Translations under genes and position numbers: made by a program
The notes under the pieces: model-generated
What the model saw: only the letters and a program-made list of their open reading frames with translations
Databases searched by the model: none
What the model was told of the DNA's origin: nothing
Shown: positions 8,537 to 17,401 of the stretch, piece after piece
Numbering within the stretch: the stretch's first letter is position 1
Layout: every line of letters begins with the position of its first letter
Source of the DNA: Mangrovimicrobium sp048323675
GTDB taxonomy: Bacteria > Pseudomonadota > Gammaproteobacteria > Pseudomonadales > Halieaceae
Length of the DNA stretch: 64,000 nucleotides
Direction: 5' to 3'
Assembly: GCF_048323675.1 (NCBI RefSeq)
Contig: NZ_JBLWFK010000006.1
Coordinates: forward strand, 310,001 to 374,000

Positions 8537-10102
8537 GTGATACCACAACCGACACTACTGGAACTTCTCCACAGTGCGTGGGACCGCTACGGCGACAAGC
8601 CCGCCTTCCACTGCCTCGGCAGGAGCCTGGCTTACCGGGAACTGGACGAACTGAGCGCGGCGCTGTGTGCCTACCTGCAGCACCGCACCGGCCTGCAACC
8701 GGGTGACCGGGTTGCGATTCAGTTGCCCAACCTGCTGCAGTACCCGGTGGCGGTCTACGCCGCACTGCGCGCCGGCCTGGTGATCGTCAACACCAACCCG
8801 CTGTATACGCCGCGCGAACTACAGCACCAGTACCACGACGCCGGCGTGAAGGCAGTCATCACCCTGGAGGGTCTCGAGGAGCAGGCGCGCACCGCGCTGC
8901 CCGGGCACAGCACGGAACTGGTGATCACCACCGCGCCCACGGACCTGCACACGCCGCTGGAGTGCATGGATGCCAACAACCACATCCCGGGTCCCGTCCG
9001 CCCCCTGCGGCAAGTGCTCGCCGCAGGGCGGCAGCTCGAGCCCATCCCCTTTGCGCCCGCACCCGATGACCTCGCGCTGCTGCAGTACACCGGCGGCACC
9101 ACCGGCGTGGCCAAGGGCGCCATGCTCAGCCACCGCAACCTGGCGGCCAATGTCGCGCAAATCACCGAGCATGCCGCGGAGTCGTTCCTGGAGGGGCAGG
9201 AAATCTACGTGGCGCCGCTACCGCTCTACCATATCTACGCGTTCAACCTGAACTGCCTGGCGCTGCCCTCCCGCGGCGGGGCCAGTATCCTGGTGCCCAA
9301 TCCTCGCGATATCGACGCCTTTATCGAGGCCATCCGGCTACACCCCTTTACCGGCTTCGTCGGCATCAACACCCTGTTCACCGCCCTGTGCCGCCACCCG
9401 GGTTTTCGCCAGCTGGATTTCAGCCACCTGCGCAGCACAGCCGCCGGCGGTATGGCCCTGGGCGAGTGCGTGGCGCGGCAGTGGCAGTCGCTTACCGGTG
9501 TCGAGGTCGGCGAGGGCTATGGCATGACGGAAACCGCTCCGGTGATCGCCAGCAATCCGCGGCCCGGCATCCAGCCGGGCACCGTCGGCAAGCCGGTCCC
9601 GCAGACCGAGGTGAAGGTGATCGACAGCGACGGACTGGCGCTGGCACACGGTGAGTCCGGCGAGCTCTGCGTGCGCGGCCCCCAGGTCATGCAGGGCTAC
9701 TGGCAACGGCCGGAAGCGACCGCGGAGGTGCTGGACAGCGAGGGCTGGCTGCGTACCGGTGACGTCGCGATCATCCAGCCCGACGGCTATATCCGTATCG
9801 TCGACCGCCTCAAGGACGTGATCGTGGTCTCTGGCTTCAATGTCTACCCCCACGAGGTGGAGGAAGTGGCATCGGCCTATCCCGGGGTTTTGGAGTGCGC
9901 GGCGATCAGCGTTGCCAGCGACACCAGCGGCGAAGCGGTGAAACTCTACCTCGTCGCCCAGGACGCACAACTGGATACCGAAGACCTGCGCCGTTACCTG
10001 CGCCAGCACCTCGCGGCCTACAAGGTTCCGACCCAGTACGAACTGCGGCTGGAGCTGCCCAAGAGCAACGTCGGCAAGATCCTGCGCCGGGAATTGCGAT
10101 GA
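8537..10102 (+). CDS. Long-chain-fatty-acid--CoA ligase (FadD-like AMP-forming)
   Basis: Activates a carboxylic acid to its acyl-CoA with ATP through an acyl-adenylate. 521 residues from a GTG start preceded by GGAAAG. The P-loop-like motif YTGGTTGVAKGAMLSHRN lies near residue 180. The adenylate motif EGYGMTETAP is near 325, the hinge LRTGDVAIIQPDGY near 405, and GFNVYPHEVEE follows. The C-terminal catalytic lysine is in KSNVGKILRREL at the extreme end. It lies behind the TonB receptor on the same strand and is followed by a strong terminator, which suggests a two-gene transcription unit. Acid specificity cannot be deduced beyond medium/long-chain similarity. Confidence 0.9.
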   Translation: MIPQPTLLELLHSAWDRYGDKPAFHCLGRSLAYRELDELSAALCAYLQHRTGLQPGDRVAIQLPNLLQYPVAVYAALRAGLVIVNTNPLYTPRELQHQYHDAGVKAVITLEGLEEQARTALPGHSTELVITTAPTDLHTPLECMDANNHIPGPVRPLRQVLAAGRQLEPIPFAPAPDDLALLQYTGGTTGVAKGAMLSHRNLAANVAQITEHAAESFLEGQEIYVAPLPLYHIYAFNLNCLALPSRGGASILVPNPRDIDAFIEAIRLHPFTGFVGINTLFTALCRHPGFRQLDFSHLRSTAAGGMALGECVARQWQSLTGVEVGEGYGMTETAPVIASNPRPGIQPGTVGKPVPQTEVKVIDSDGLALAHGESGELCVRGPQVMQGYWQRPEATAEVLDSEGWLRTGDVAIIQPDGYIRIVDRLKDVIVVSGFNVYPHEVEEVASAYPGVLECAAISVASDTSGEAVKLYLVAQDAQLDTEDLRRYLRQHLAAYKVPTQYELRLELPKSNVGKILRRELR

Positions 10103-10130
10103 CACACGGAGCGTCCTGCAGCTCCACTTC

Positions 10131-10167
10131 GTGCGAACCGGTCGGGGCCGGTTCGCACGCTTTTTTT
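10131..10167 (+). terminator. Strong rho-independent terminator
   Basis: A perfect 11-bp stem (GTGCGAACCGG / CCGGTTCGCAC) with a 6-nt loop is followed after two bases by seven T residues. It lies 29 nt after the ligase stop and 33 nt before the SDR start. It separates the receptor-ligase unit from the downstream dehydrogenase. Confidence 0.93.
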
Positions 10168-10199
10168 ATTCCCCGCCATACACACGGAATACAGGCACG

Positions 10200-10958
10200 A
10201 TGACTCTGAACAGCTTTGCCAACCGCACAGTCCTGATCACCGGCGCGGCGGGCGGCTTCGGCAGCCTGCTGGCGGAGGAACTCGCCAGCGCCGGCGCGCG
10301 CCTCTGCCTCAGCGACTACGACAGCAGCGGACTGGAAGCCGTGGTCGACGCCCTGCGCAGCCGCGGTGCGCAGGTGTTTGGGGTGGTGAGCGACGTCAGC
10401 AAGGAACTGCAGGTCCGGCAGATGGTGGAGCGCTGCGTGACGGAGTTCGGCCGGCTCGATATCGCCGTCAACAACGCCGGCCTGTCGGCCCCCATGAAGG
10501 CGCTGGTGGACACCACCGAGGCGGACCTGGACCGGAACTTCGCGGTCAACGCCAAGGGCGTGTTCTTCGGCATGAAATACCAGATAGTGCAGATGCTTGC
10601 CCAGGGCGGGGGCATCATCCTCAACGTGGCCTCCAAGGCAGGACTCGGCGGAGCGCCCAAACTCGCCGCCTATTGCGCGGCCAAACACGCGGTAGTCGGC
10701 CTGTCCCGCACCGCGGCCATCGAATATGCCGCAAAGGGAATCCGCGTCAACGCCATCTGCCCCTACTACAGCCCCACCCCCCTGGTCACTGAGGGCATAG
10801 ACCCGGCGACCCGGGAAATGCTGGCCCGCGGCACCCCCATGAAGCGGCTGGGTGAACCCGGGGAAATCGTCCAGGCGATGCTGGCGCTGATCGCACCGGA
10901 AAACAGCTACCTCAACGGCCAGGCGCTGGCGGTGGACGGCGGCGCCTCGGCGTTCTAG
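10200..10958 (+). CDS. Short-chain dehydrogenase/reductase (SDR)
   Basis: NAD(P)-dependent oxidoreductase of the classical SDR type, 252 residues. It shows the Rossmann motif TGAAGGFGS (about 14-22), NNAG near 90, the active-site YCAAK (about 157-161), and a C-terminal NGQALAVDGG typical of the 3-oxoacyl reductase-like group. The ATG at 10200 is chosen because everything upstream in the frame lies in the terminator hairpin and the next 30 bases. Its position after the acyl-CoA ligase suggests a role in the same catabolic route, but the terminator between them argues for separate expression. Substrate not determinable. Confidence 0.9.
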   Translation: MTLNSFANRTVLITGAAGGFGSLLAEELASAGARLCLSDYDSSGLEAVVDALRSRGAQVFGVVSDVSKELQVRQMVERCVTEFGRLDIAVNNAGLSAPMKALVDTTEADLDRNFAVNAKGVFFGMKYQIVQMLAQGGGIILNVASKAGLGGAPKLAAYCAAKHAVVGLSRTAAIEYAAKGIRVNAICPYYSPTPLVTEGIDPATREMLARGTPMKRLGEPGEIVQAMLALIAPENSYLNGQALAVDGGASAF

Positions 10959-11031
10959 GATCGCACCCCACCCGGCCCGACATGCCTGCGCCCCTTAGCG
11001 TGGCTGCGCTATCCCGACCACCGGCGCGAAT

Positions 11032-11670
11032 TCAAACATGGACCACGTGCCAGACCTGTTCACGCGCCGGGCATTTGCCCTTCAGGCCGCCCTCCACCAC
11101 CTGGTCATCGAGCAGCGCCAGACTATAGCGCTCGCCATAGTGCTGCCGCAGGACTTGCTCATCGATGGAGAACGGCGGGCCGGGCATGGCCGCCTGGTCG
11201 TAGACCAGCGTCACCAGCAGTTGCGGTGCGCCGGCGGACAGGGCCGGCAGGTGCCCGGTGTAGCGGCTGCGCAGGGGCTCCGGCAGGGCGACCAGCGCGG
11301 CGCGGTCATAGACGAAATCCACCGCGCCGGTTGCGGCCGGTGTCAGTTCGAAAATATCGCCGACAAAAATGTCCAGCCCCTGCGCCCGGTAACAGCGCAG
11401 CGCAGCGCTGTCGTCGATCTCCGGATCGATGGCGAGTGCGGCGAACAACTGCTGGACCGCGCTCTCCACCAGTTCCACAGCGACAACCCGGTAGCCGGCA
11501 CCGAGCAGCCAGGCAATATCCAGCGACTTGCCGCACAGCGGCACGAGGACCCTGGCGCCCGGCGGGGGCGCTACTTGGGGGAACAAGCGCAGCAACAGGG
11601 GATTCGGTGCATCGAGGTGAAAACCCAGTTCACCGCTGCTCCATTTCGCGTTCCAGTAGCCGGGTTCCAT
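11032..11670 (-). CDS. tpm: Thiopurine S-methyltransferase
   Basis: SAM-dependent methyltransferase of 212 residues. In bacteria the family methylates thiopurines and selenium or tellurium compounds. The N-terminus MEPGYWNAKWSSGELGFH and RVLVPLCGKSLDIAWL (SAM-binding) are diagnostic. PAATGAVDFVYDRAALVALP is a conserved central block. The start at 11670 is supported by AGGAG 7 nt upstream and by family alignment; twelve extra in-frame residues upstream are unlikely. It abuts the yaiI-family gene: its start lies just past that gene's stop, so the two probably form a small operon. Confidence 0.93.
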   Translation of the reverse strand: MEPGYWNAKWSSGELGFHLDAPNPLLLRLFPQVAPPPGARVLVPLCGKSLDIAWLLGAGYRVVAVELVESAVQQLFAALAIDPEIDDSAALRCYRAQGLDIFVGDIFELTPAATGAVDFVYDRAALVALPEPLRSRYTGHLPALSAGAPQLLVTLVYDQAAMPGPPFSIDEQVLRQHYGERYSLALLDDQVVEGGLKGKCPAREQVWHVVHV

Positions 11671-11671
11671 G

Positions 11672-12127
11672 TCAGGTCTCCTTCGATCGTTTTGCCAGCA
11701 GCGCATCCAGGCGGTTGGCGAACTGCTGCCGGTCGCGCTGGCTGTAGGCCTGGGGCCCCGCGGAATCGATACCGCTGGAGCGCATGGTTTCCATGAAGTC
11801 GCGCATGTTCAGCCGCGACTTGATGTTGTCGGCGGTGTAACGCTCGCCGCGGGGGGTCAGTACGTAGGCCTGCTTGTCGATGACCTCCGCGGCCAGCGGA
11901 ATGTCCGAGGTGATGACGAGGTCCCCCGCCTGCGCCCGCCTGACGATCTCGTCGTCGGCGACATCGAAACCGGAGGGCACCTGCAGCATCCTGATATGCG
12001 CTGTGGCCGGCACCTGGATCGCCTGGTTGGCCACCAGCGTCAGGCTGACTCCGGTGCGCTCTGCGGCGCGAAACAGGATTTCACGCACGACGACCGGGCA
12101 GGCATCGGCGTCGACCCATATATGCAT
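11672..12127 (-). CDS. YaiI/YqxD family protein (UPF0178)
   Basis: 151 residues of the DUF188 family, a PIN-like fold of unresolved function. Recognised by MHIWVDADACPVVVRE at the N-terminus, VITSDIPLAAEVID near 95, and TPRGERYTADNI. The family's conserved acidic residues (D6, D8, D100 region) are present. The stop lies one base before the tpm start, indicating translational coupling. No catalytic activity is assigned; nuclease-like activity is only inferred from the fold. Confidence 0.9.
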   Translation of the reverse strand: MHIWVDADACPVVVREILFRAAERTGVSLTLVANQAIQVPATAHIRMLQVPSGFDVADDEIVRRAQAGDLVITSDIPLAAEVIDKQAYVLTPRGERYTADNIKSRLNMRDFMETMRSSGIDSAGPQAYSQRDRQQFANRLDALLAKRSKET

Positions 12128-12239
12128 TGGCTGATCTCGTTCAGGTACTGGCGGAAATGCCGGCCATTATCCCACATTTGCGAACCATCGGCCGGGATTG
12201 CCGCACCCGGCAGAACGCCATGCAGGATAACGGAGCGGA

Positions 12240-12689
12240 TCAGCCGGCCAGGTAGCCGGCGATAAAGTCACCCCAGGGAGGATGCTCGGCGGGATTCCAG
12301 ACCGACGCGATATGCGCCTGCGCCCGTTCCAGCGGCCAGCCCAGGTGCTGGAAGGCGTAAATTGCGTAGAATGCCGACGCCCGGTAGTTGGCGGCGCAGT
12401 GCACCAGGACCTTGCGGCCCTGCAGGGCCTGCATGGCCTGGACGAAATCCGCATAGTCGCGCGCTGTCGGGCGGGCGAAATCCACCGGGATACTGTGGTA
12501 TTCCAGGCCCTGGCCCCGGACCAGGTCCTGCTCGCTGGGCAGCGCAAACTCACTGTCGTGGGGCAACAGGTTGACCACGGCCTCATACCCGGCGTCACCC
12601 AGGGTCTGCAACTGCTCCGCGGTCAACAGACCCGCGGTGGCCGTGGCGGGGTCGATCCCGACAAAATTGTATGCCTGCTCTACGCTCAT
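12240..12689 (-). CDS. Protein tyrosine phosphatase-like protein (dual-specificity fold)
   Basis: 149 residues with the cysteine phosphatase loop VHCAANYRAS (C-x5-R, residues about 100-109) and an upstream acidic segment PVDFARPT that could supply the general acid. The C-terminal half resembles the phosphatase-like domain found with beta-lactamase-superfamily sulfur enzymes. The ATG at 12689 is chosen because the 55 upstream in-frame residues are low-complexity and lie in the promoter region of the divergent eptA-type gene. Substrate unknown; both lipid and protein phosphatases use this fold. Confidence 0.8.
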   Translation of the reverse strand: MSVEQAYNFVGIDPATATAGLLTAEQLQTLGDAGYEAVVNLLPHDSEFALPSEQDLVRGQGLEYHSIPVDFARPTARDYADFVQAMQALQGRKVLVHCAANYRASAFYAIYAFQHLGWPLERAQAHIASVWNPAEHPPWGDFIAGYLAG

Positions 12690-12924
12690 AAGCTGCCGAT
12701 ATCTCTCCGACGTCCGTACTCGCCCCGCCCCGGGTTTGCTCAGGGGGCGCAGCGCACGGGTATAATCCGGTGCTTCAGCTGCCGGCCAGATCCCGGCGCC
12801 CGGTATCGCACCATCGAACCCGGGATTTTCCCGCCGGCGCCGGCCAACTGCCACCCGACTATAATCGCGTTAACCGGCAAATGAAATGGCCCGGCAGGCC
12901 CGTATAGTCCCCCAGCGGAGGTCC

Positions 12925-14514
12925 ATGAAAGAACGCTCCCCATCCGCCGCGATTCTGCTGACCGCGCTGTTCCTTACGCTCACGGCCAACGCCACCTTTT
13001 TCGTGGAGAGCAGCAGGGTTTACCCGCCGGGGGAACACTACGCTTTCCTGGCCTCCCTTGCCCTCGTCCTGCTCAGCGCCACCGTATTCGCCATGGCGAT
13101 GCTAGCGCTGGTACTGCCACTGCGACTGGTACTCAGTGCCTTCCTGTTGATGGCCGCGGCCGCCAGCTACTTTACCGACCACTTCGGCGTGATCATCAGC
13201 AGCGAGATGCTGCAAAACGCCCTGCAAACCGACGCCGCGGAAGTCCGCGACCTGGTGACCCTTCCCTTCATCCTGAGAATGGTGTTCCTCGGTATCCTGC
13301 CCGCGGCCCTGGTGTGGAAACTGGCCCTCCTGCAAAGCACATGGCAGCAGCGGCTTGTCCGCAGCGGCGGACTGGGGCTGGCGTCCCTGTGTCTTTCCGC
13401 TATCGTGATTTTCGGCTTCAGTGAAAGCTACGCGGGCTTCTTTCGCCAGCACAAGGCCCTGCGCACCTACACCAACCCGCTCACGCCGCTGTATTCAGCA
13501 ATCCGCTACGCTGTGGAGCGGGCGGAGGATACCTCGCCACAACAACTGGCGAAGACCGCGGCCGACGCGCATGTGGCGGAAGAGGCAACAGAAGACCGCG
13601 AGCTGGTCATACTGGTTGTAGGGGAAACCGCCAGGCGCGATCGCTTCGCCCTGAACGGCTACGCGCGGGATACCAACCCGGAGCTGTCGCGGGAAACCCG
13701 GCTGGTCAGCTACGACAACATCGTATCCTGCGGCACATCCACCGCCATCTCCGTACCCTGTATATTTTCAGAGGCCGGCCACGATGACTTTACGGTGGAA
13801 GGAGCCCGGCAGCAGGAGAACATCCTGGATATCCTGCAACGCGCGGGCGTGAGCATACTGTGGCGCGACAACAACTCCAGCTCGAAAGGCGTCGCCGACC
13901 GGGTGAACTACCAGGACTTCCGCCATCCGGACAACAACCCGGTCTGCGACAGCGAATGCCGCGATGTCGGCATGCTCTCCGGCCTCCAGGAATACATCGA
14001 CAGCCAGCCGGGGGACATCCTCATCGTCCTACACCAGATGGGCAATCACGGCCCGGCCTATTTTCGGCGCTACCCGCCTGAATTCGAATACTTTACCCCG
14101 GCCTGCCAGGCCAAAGACCTCTCCGAATGTTCCAGGGAAGAGATCGACAATGCCTACGACAACGCCATCCGCTACACCGACTATTTCCTGTCCCGGGTGA
14201 TTCAATTACTGAAACACAACACCCCGGCCTACGAAACGGCCATGCTGTATGTGAGCGACCACGGTGAGTCCCTCGGGGAACACGGGCTCTACCTGCACGG
14301 CGCGCCCTGGTTCATCGCCCCGCAGGAGCAGGTGGCGGTACCGGTGATCCTGTGGCTGGGAGAGTCAGCGGATATCGACCTGCAGGACGCCCTGGCGCTA
14401 AAAGACCAGCGCAACTCCCACGATGCGATTTTCTATTCGCTCCTGGCCGCCTTCGAGATTGAAACCCGCGAACTGGAGCCCGGCGGCACCCTGTTCGCCG
14501 GCCCGCGCCCCTGA
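12925..14514 (+). CDS. Lipid A phosphoethanolamine transferase (EptA family)
   Basis: Inner-membrane enzyme that transfers phosphoethanolamine to lipid A or core, lowering surface charge and sensitivity to cationic peptides. 529 residues. The N-terminal half has about five membrane segments (to about residue 180), followed by a periplasmic sulfatase-fold domain. Metal and nucleophile motifs: VVGETARRDRFALNGY (catalytic Glu), SCGTSTAISVPCIFS (acceptor Thr), HQMGNHGPAY, and SDHGESLGEHGLYLHG. The start at 12925 has GGAG 4 nt upstream. It shares the fold of chromosomal eptA and mobile mcr genes, but nothing around it suggests mobility. Confidence 0.93.
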   Translation: MKERSPSAAILLTALFLTLTANATFFVESSRVYPPGEHYAFLASLALVLLSATVFAMAMLALVLPLRLVLSAFLLMAAAASYFTDHFGVIISSEMLQNALQTDAAEVRDLVTLPFILRMVFLGILPAALVWKLALLQSTWQQRLVRSGGLGLASLCLSAIVIFGFSESYAGFFRQHKALRTYTNPLTPLYSAIRYAVERAEDTSPQQLAKTAADAHVAEEATEDRELVILVVGETARRDRFALNGYARDTNPELSRETRLVSYDNIVSCGTSTAISVPCIFSEAGHDDFTVEGARQQENILDILQRAGVSILWRDNNSSSKGVADRVNYQDFRHPDNNPVCDSECRDVGMLSGLQEYIDSQPGDILIVLHQMGNHGPAYFRRYPPEFEYFTPACQAKDLSECSREEIDNAYDNAIRYTDYFLSRVIQLLKHNTPAYETAMLYVSDHGESLGEHGLYLHGAPWFIAPQEQVAVPVILWLGESADIDLQDALALKDQRNSHDAIFYSLLAAFEIETRELEPGGTLFAGPRP

Positions 14515-14527
14515 TCCGCCGGGGCTG

Positions 14528-14806
14528 TCAGGGCGCGCTGCCGCCGAGCGCCTGGCGCACCTCCGCCGGGCTCAGCCCCTCGATTGCAACCACCTTGTTC
14601 GGCGAACTGCCGCCAGAAACAATCGCCAGCGCGCTTTCCTGCAGCCCCAGTTCGCGGGACAGCAGCCTGAGCAAAGCGGCATTGGCCTTGCCCTTCTCCG
14701 GCGGCGCGGACAGGCGCACCTTCAGCCGGTCGTCCAGCCAGCCGGCAATGCCCGAGCTCGACGCCCCGGGTACAACCTTTACTTTCAGCTTTGCGCTAGC
14801 GCCCAT
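14528..14806 (-). CDS. YggU family protein (DUF167)
   Basis: 92 residues matching the DUF167 family: KLKVKVVPGASSSGIAGW, then VRLSAPPEKGKANAAL and a C-terminal KVVAIEGLS. The motif PPEKGKAN is diagnostic. Function unknown, usually near yggT or pilT in enterics and pseudomonads, which is not the case here. The ATG at 14806 is preferred; the 39 in-frame residues upstream lie inside the neighbouring gene's 3' region. Confidence 0.88.
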   Translation of the reverse strand: MGASAKLKVKVVPGASSSGIAGWLDDRLKVRLSAPPEKGKANAALLRLLSRELGLQESALAIVSGGSSPNKVVAIEGLSPAEVRQALGGSAP

Positions 14807-14865
14807 GCCCGACTCCGGAAGCGGGATGCTTTTACGCCGGGGATTACCGACACCTTGAGAACCGC

Positions 14866-15450
14866 CTATTGCAGCGCGACCCGCTGCCCCGTGGTCTTGT
14901 AGTACCCGTAGACGACAAAGCACAGCGACAGCAGCTGCTGCCCCATGAGTATATGCTTTTCCTGCAGCAGCATCAGGGACGCCATGCTGACATTCATGAG
15001 CATGAAAAACAGCCAGCCACCGGGGTTGTTCCTGGCCAGGAGGTAGCTGCCCAGGAGAAAGCCGAACATGACCCCTATCTCCAGCAACTGGGAGAGCGAG
15101 GTAAGGCCGCCGTGGTGATACAGGCTGACCAGCACGCCGAACGCCAGCGAGCCGTAGGTACAGACGGAAACCACCCGGTTGAACAGCCGGTTGACCCGCT
15201 GGTGGTCGTGAATGGTGTTGTAGAGACCCAGCAGCATGGCGGGAATACCGCCCGCCTCGATCGACGCGGCTATCCAGTCATGCTTCCCGACCAGGATAAT
15301 GACCCAGGCCGGAACGCCGACGATATAGATGGCCCAGCCGGCGATTTTCAGCTGCCGCCGGAGCGACGCCTCCTGGCCGACCGACACGGCAAATAAAATC
15401 TTGTTCGACAGGTAGCAAAGGCCACCCCACAGCTGTAATGCCAAATCCAT
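14866..15450 (-). CDS. Multi-pass inner-membrane protein, function unknown
   Basis: 194 residues with about six or seven hydrophobic segments (LALQLWGGLCYLSNKILFA, AIYIVGVPAWVIILVG, IPAMLLGLYNTI, VVSVCTYGSLAFGVLVSLY, GVMFGFLLGSYLLA, LFFMLMNVSMASLML, LLSLCFVVYGYY). The overall layout is like small nicotinamide-nucleoside transporters of the PnuC type, but no diagnostic motif was found, so that is only a possibility. The ATG at 15450 begins the first membrane segment; no strong ribosome site is visible. It lies between a yggU-family gene and other small membrane proteins. Confidence 0.7.
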   Translation of the reverse strand: MDLALQLWGGLCYLSNKILFAVSVGQEASLRRQLKIAGWAIYIVGVPAWVIILVGKHDWIAASIEAGGIPAMLLGLYNTIHDHQRVNRLFNRVVSVCTYGSLAFGVLVSLYHHGGLTSLSQLLEIGVMFGFLLGSYLLARNNPGGWLFFMLMNVSMASLMLLQEKHILMGQQLLSLCFVVYGYYKTTGQRVALQ

Positions 15451-15600
15451 AAAACAGAACTGTTCCAAGCGGGAAAAAGAGCCCCAAAGGGGTGCAGGTA
15501 ACCAGGGTATCGCGACCAAAGGAGTGATTTCAGCAACATCTATGCCATAGCGTTCCGGCAGGAAGACCGCTGGAGAAAACCCGCCGATTGGCAGGTCGCT

Positions 15601-15834
15601 TCAGTCGAAGGTGATATCAATGGAGATATTCTTTCCGATCAGAAACAGGTAAACCAGGCTGGCCACCATCAGGAACAGGGGAATTCTCAGGTTTTTCTGT
15701 CGCACCGCAAAATACAGTTGCGCCAACGGCGGCAGTAGCAGGTTCAGCAACCCGCGGAGCACGGACACCCTCACGCCGAGGACCACTGACCACAGCCAGG
15801 AGGCGACAAACACCGCCATTACCACCACACCCAC
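15601..15834 (-). CDS. Small membrane protein, 77 aa
   Basis: Two to three hydrophobic stretches (VVVMAVFVASWLWSVVLG, LLNLLLPPLAQLYFAV, LFLMVASLVYLFLIG) in 77 residues. No family recognised. Its codon use and G+C resemble the neighbours, and it fits neatly between flanking genes, so it is probably real. Confidence 0.55.
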   Translation of the reverse strand: MGVVVMAVFVASWLWSVVLGVRVSVLRGLLNLLLPPLAQLYFAVRQKNLRIPLFLMVASLVYLFLIGKNISIDITFD

Positions 15835-15931
15835 GACTGCAACACCTCTGGCGACACGGCGCCGATCGTTAGCGGGAAATCAACCTCGCGAATCTACACC
15901 GCGGTACCCGCCAATGCCAGTGCAAGTCCGC

Positions 15932-16177
15932 CTAGATCAGGAACTTGTACAGGGCGTAGATCGCGCTTACACCGATGATCAGGATAATGATACGGCCTAT
16001 TCCGGTATCCGCCTCGGGCACCTGGTGGCCGCCGTCCCCCGTCTCGGACTCACAATAGCCATCGACTAGCTCCTTGGCTTCCTTGAGCCCGATCCCATGG
16101 GCTTTGCGCAGCAATTTCACTGCGGAAACCTTTCTGTTGGCTTCAATTTCCGCGATAACTTCAGGGGGCAGGTCCAT
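15932..16177 (-). CDS. Ribosomal L7/L12 C-terminal-domain-like protein with membrane anchor
   Basis: 81 residues. The first 42 (MDLPPEVIAEIEANRK and AVKLLRKAHGIGLKEAKELV) match the helix-rich C-terminal domain of ribosomal protein L7/L12, the part that normally contacts translation factors. The last 20 (IGRIIILIIGVSAIYALYKF) form a C-terminal membrane helix. The L7/L12 N-terminal dimerisation region is missing. Small stand-alone proteins of this kind occur in many proteobacteria without assigned function. Neighbours give no direct clue. Confidence 0.75.
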   Translation of the reverse strand: MDLPPEVIAEIEANRKVSAVKLLRKAHGIGLKEAKELVDGYCESETGDGGHQVPEADTGIGRIIILIIGVSAIYALYKFLI

Positions 16178-16295
16178 CGACGGGGCCTCACTTCAACTGG
16201 TTATTGGCACAATATGCCCTGGCGTCGGGCAGTTTATGCCCTTTATTTTCTCACCGCCTGCAGGTTGCTCGTTTCTGAACTGGCACCTGCCCACG

Positions 16296-16706
16296 CTAGC
16301 CGTGGACCCACTTCTCCATTCCGGGGCGGTTGGCAGGCCTGCTCCTGAAACCAAATTTTTCATACAGGGGAGCCACTCCCTCGGCGGCCATCAGGCCAAT
16401 AAATGCACCCGGTGTCGCCCTCGCCAATATTAACTGATTCAGCTTATCCATGATGTCACGGCCGACGCCGCGGCCCCGGTACTCCGGCAACACGACAATG
16501 TCCTGGACATAAAAATAGATATGGCCATCGCCCACTACACGGCCCATGCCGATCACTTCGCCATCCACCAGGGCGCAGACAAAAAAGATCGTCGCCTGCA
16601 ACCCGGCTTCGGCGCTGTCCCGGTCGTGGTTATGCCAGCCCACCGCGGATCGCAGGCCCTGGTACTCATCAACGGATGCGAACCTCTCAACGATTTTGCA
16701 GTTCAT
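16296..16706 (-). CDS. GNAT family N-acetyltransferase
   Basis: 136 residues with the GNAT acetyl-CoA-binding signature VVLPEYRGRGVGRDIMDKL (about 70-88, containing R/Q-x-x-G-x-G/A) and the C-terminal LYEKFGFRSRP. The start at 16706 has AGGGAGG 6 nt upstream, better than the two in-frame ATGs further up. Substrate unknown (small amine or protein N-terminus). Confidence 0.87.
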   Translation of the reverse strand: MNCKIVERFASVDEYQGLRSAVGWHNHDRDSAEAGLQATIFFVCALVDGEVIGMGRVVGDGHIYFYVQDIVVLPEYRGRGVGRDIMDKLNQLILARATPGAFIGLMAAEGVAPLYEKFGFRSRPANRPGMEKWVHG

Positions 16707-16787
16707 CGTAACCTCCCTGTTTCCCATTACTTCAAGGATGAAAATCGCCAGTGATTTTCGATAGCCACACACCTCATGAAGCGGATT

Positions 16788-17399
16788 TCACATGATCTTG
16801 ATCGCCATGTCCTCCAGGGTGTTGGCGGTAACGTGCATGCGTTTTGCGATTTCCTTCAACTGCGCCAGGATATCCTTGTGAATGATGATGTGCTTGAAGT
16901 CGTCCTGTTGCAGCAACTGCGCAACGTGCCGGGCGCGGAATTCCACCAGCAGGTCATACTTATCATGAATCAATCCGATATCGGGCAATTGCTTCCTGGA
17001 GAGTTGCCTGAAGCCGTCTTCCAGCAGGCTCGCCATATCCCTGAGCAGTTCGAAAATATCGCGATAAGCATCCAGCTCCTGTTTATTGTGATACGCGTCC
17101 ACTTCAACTGCGAAGTGCTTGACGCTTAGCGCAATCCAGTCGAGTTGGGTGATAAATCGGAAAATGGATTCCTTGTCATAGGGCGCAATAAAGACGTCCA
17201 GCAGCTCCTTCATGTTTTTTTCCTTGATCGCCCTGGTTTCGTCGGTCTTGGCGCCGATGGCACTGAAAGCCTGCTCGTCATGGAGAATGTAGGCGGCGTG
17301 GAGATCCTGCACGATCTTCCTCGTGGCCGAGGTCTGTGCCAGCAGCGCCGCTGCGAGGTCCACATCTTTTGGCAGAACGAATTTCTGGATAAATCCCAT
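16788..17399 (-). CDS. PhoU-like DUF47 protein, partner of the PiT transporter
   Basis: 203 residues, almost entirely helical, of the DUF47/YkaA family. Members are encoded next to low-affinity phosphate transporters and are thought to regulate them. The ATG at 17399 starts 2 bases beyond the transporter stop (TGA-TC-ATG), with a GGGGGTGA ribosome site inside the transporter's last codons, indicating tight coupling. No phosphate-binding motif can be confirmed by eye. The role is assigned from family and context. Confidence 0.9.
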   Translation of the reverse strand: MGFIQKFVLPKDVDLAAALLAQTSATRKIVQDLHAAYILHDEQAFSAIGAKTDETRAIKEKNMKELLDVFIAPYDKESIFRFITQLDWIALSVKHFAVEVDAYHNKQELDAYRDIFELLRDMASLLEDGFRQLSRKQLPDIGLIHDKYDLLVEFRARHVAQLLQQDDFKHIIIHKDILAQLKEIAKRMHVTANTLEDMAIKIM

Positions 17400-17401
17400 G
17401 A

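Noticed and set aside
12925..14514. Mobile colistin-resistance (mcr) gene
   Set aside because: The fold is shared, but G+C and neighbours are chromosomal and no insertion sequence is present; ordinary EptA-family gene.
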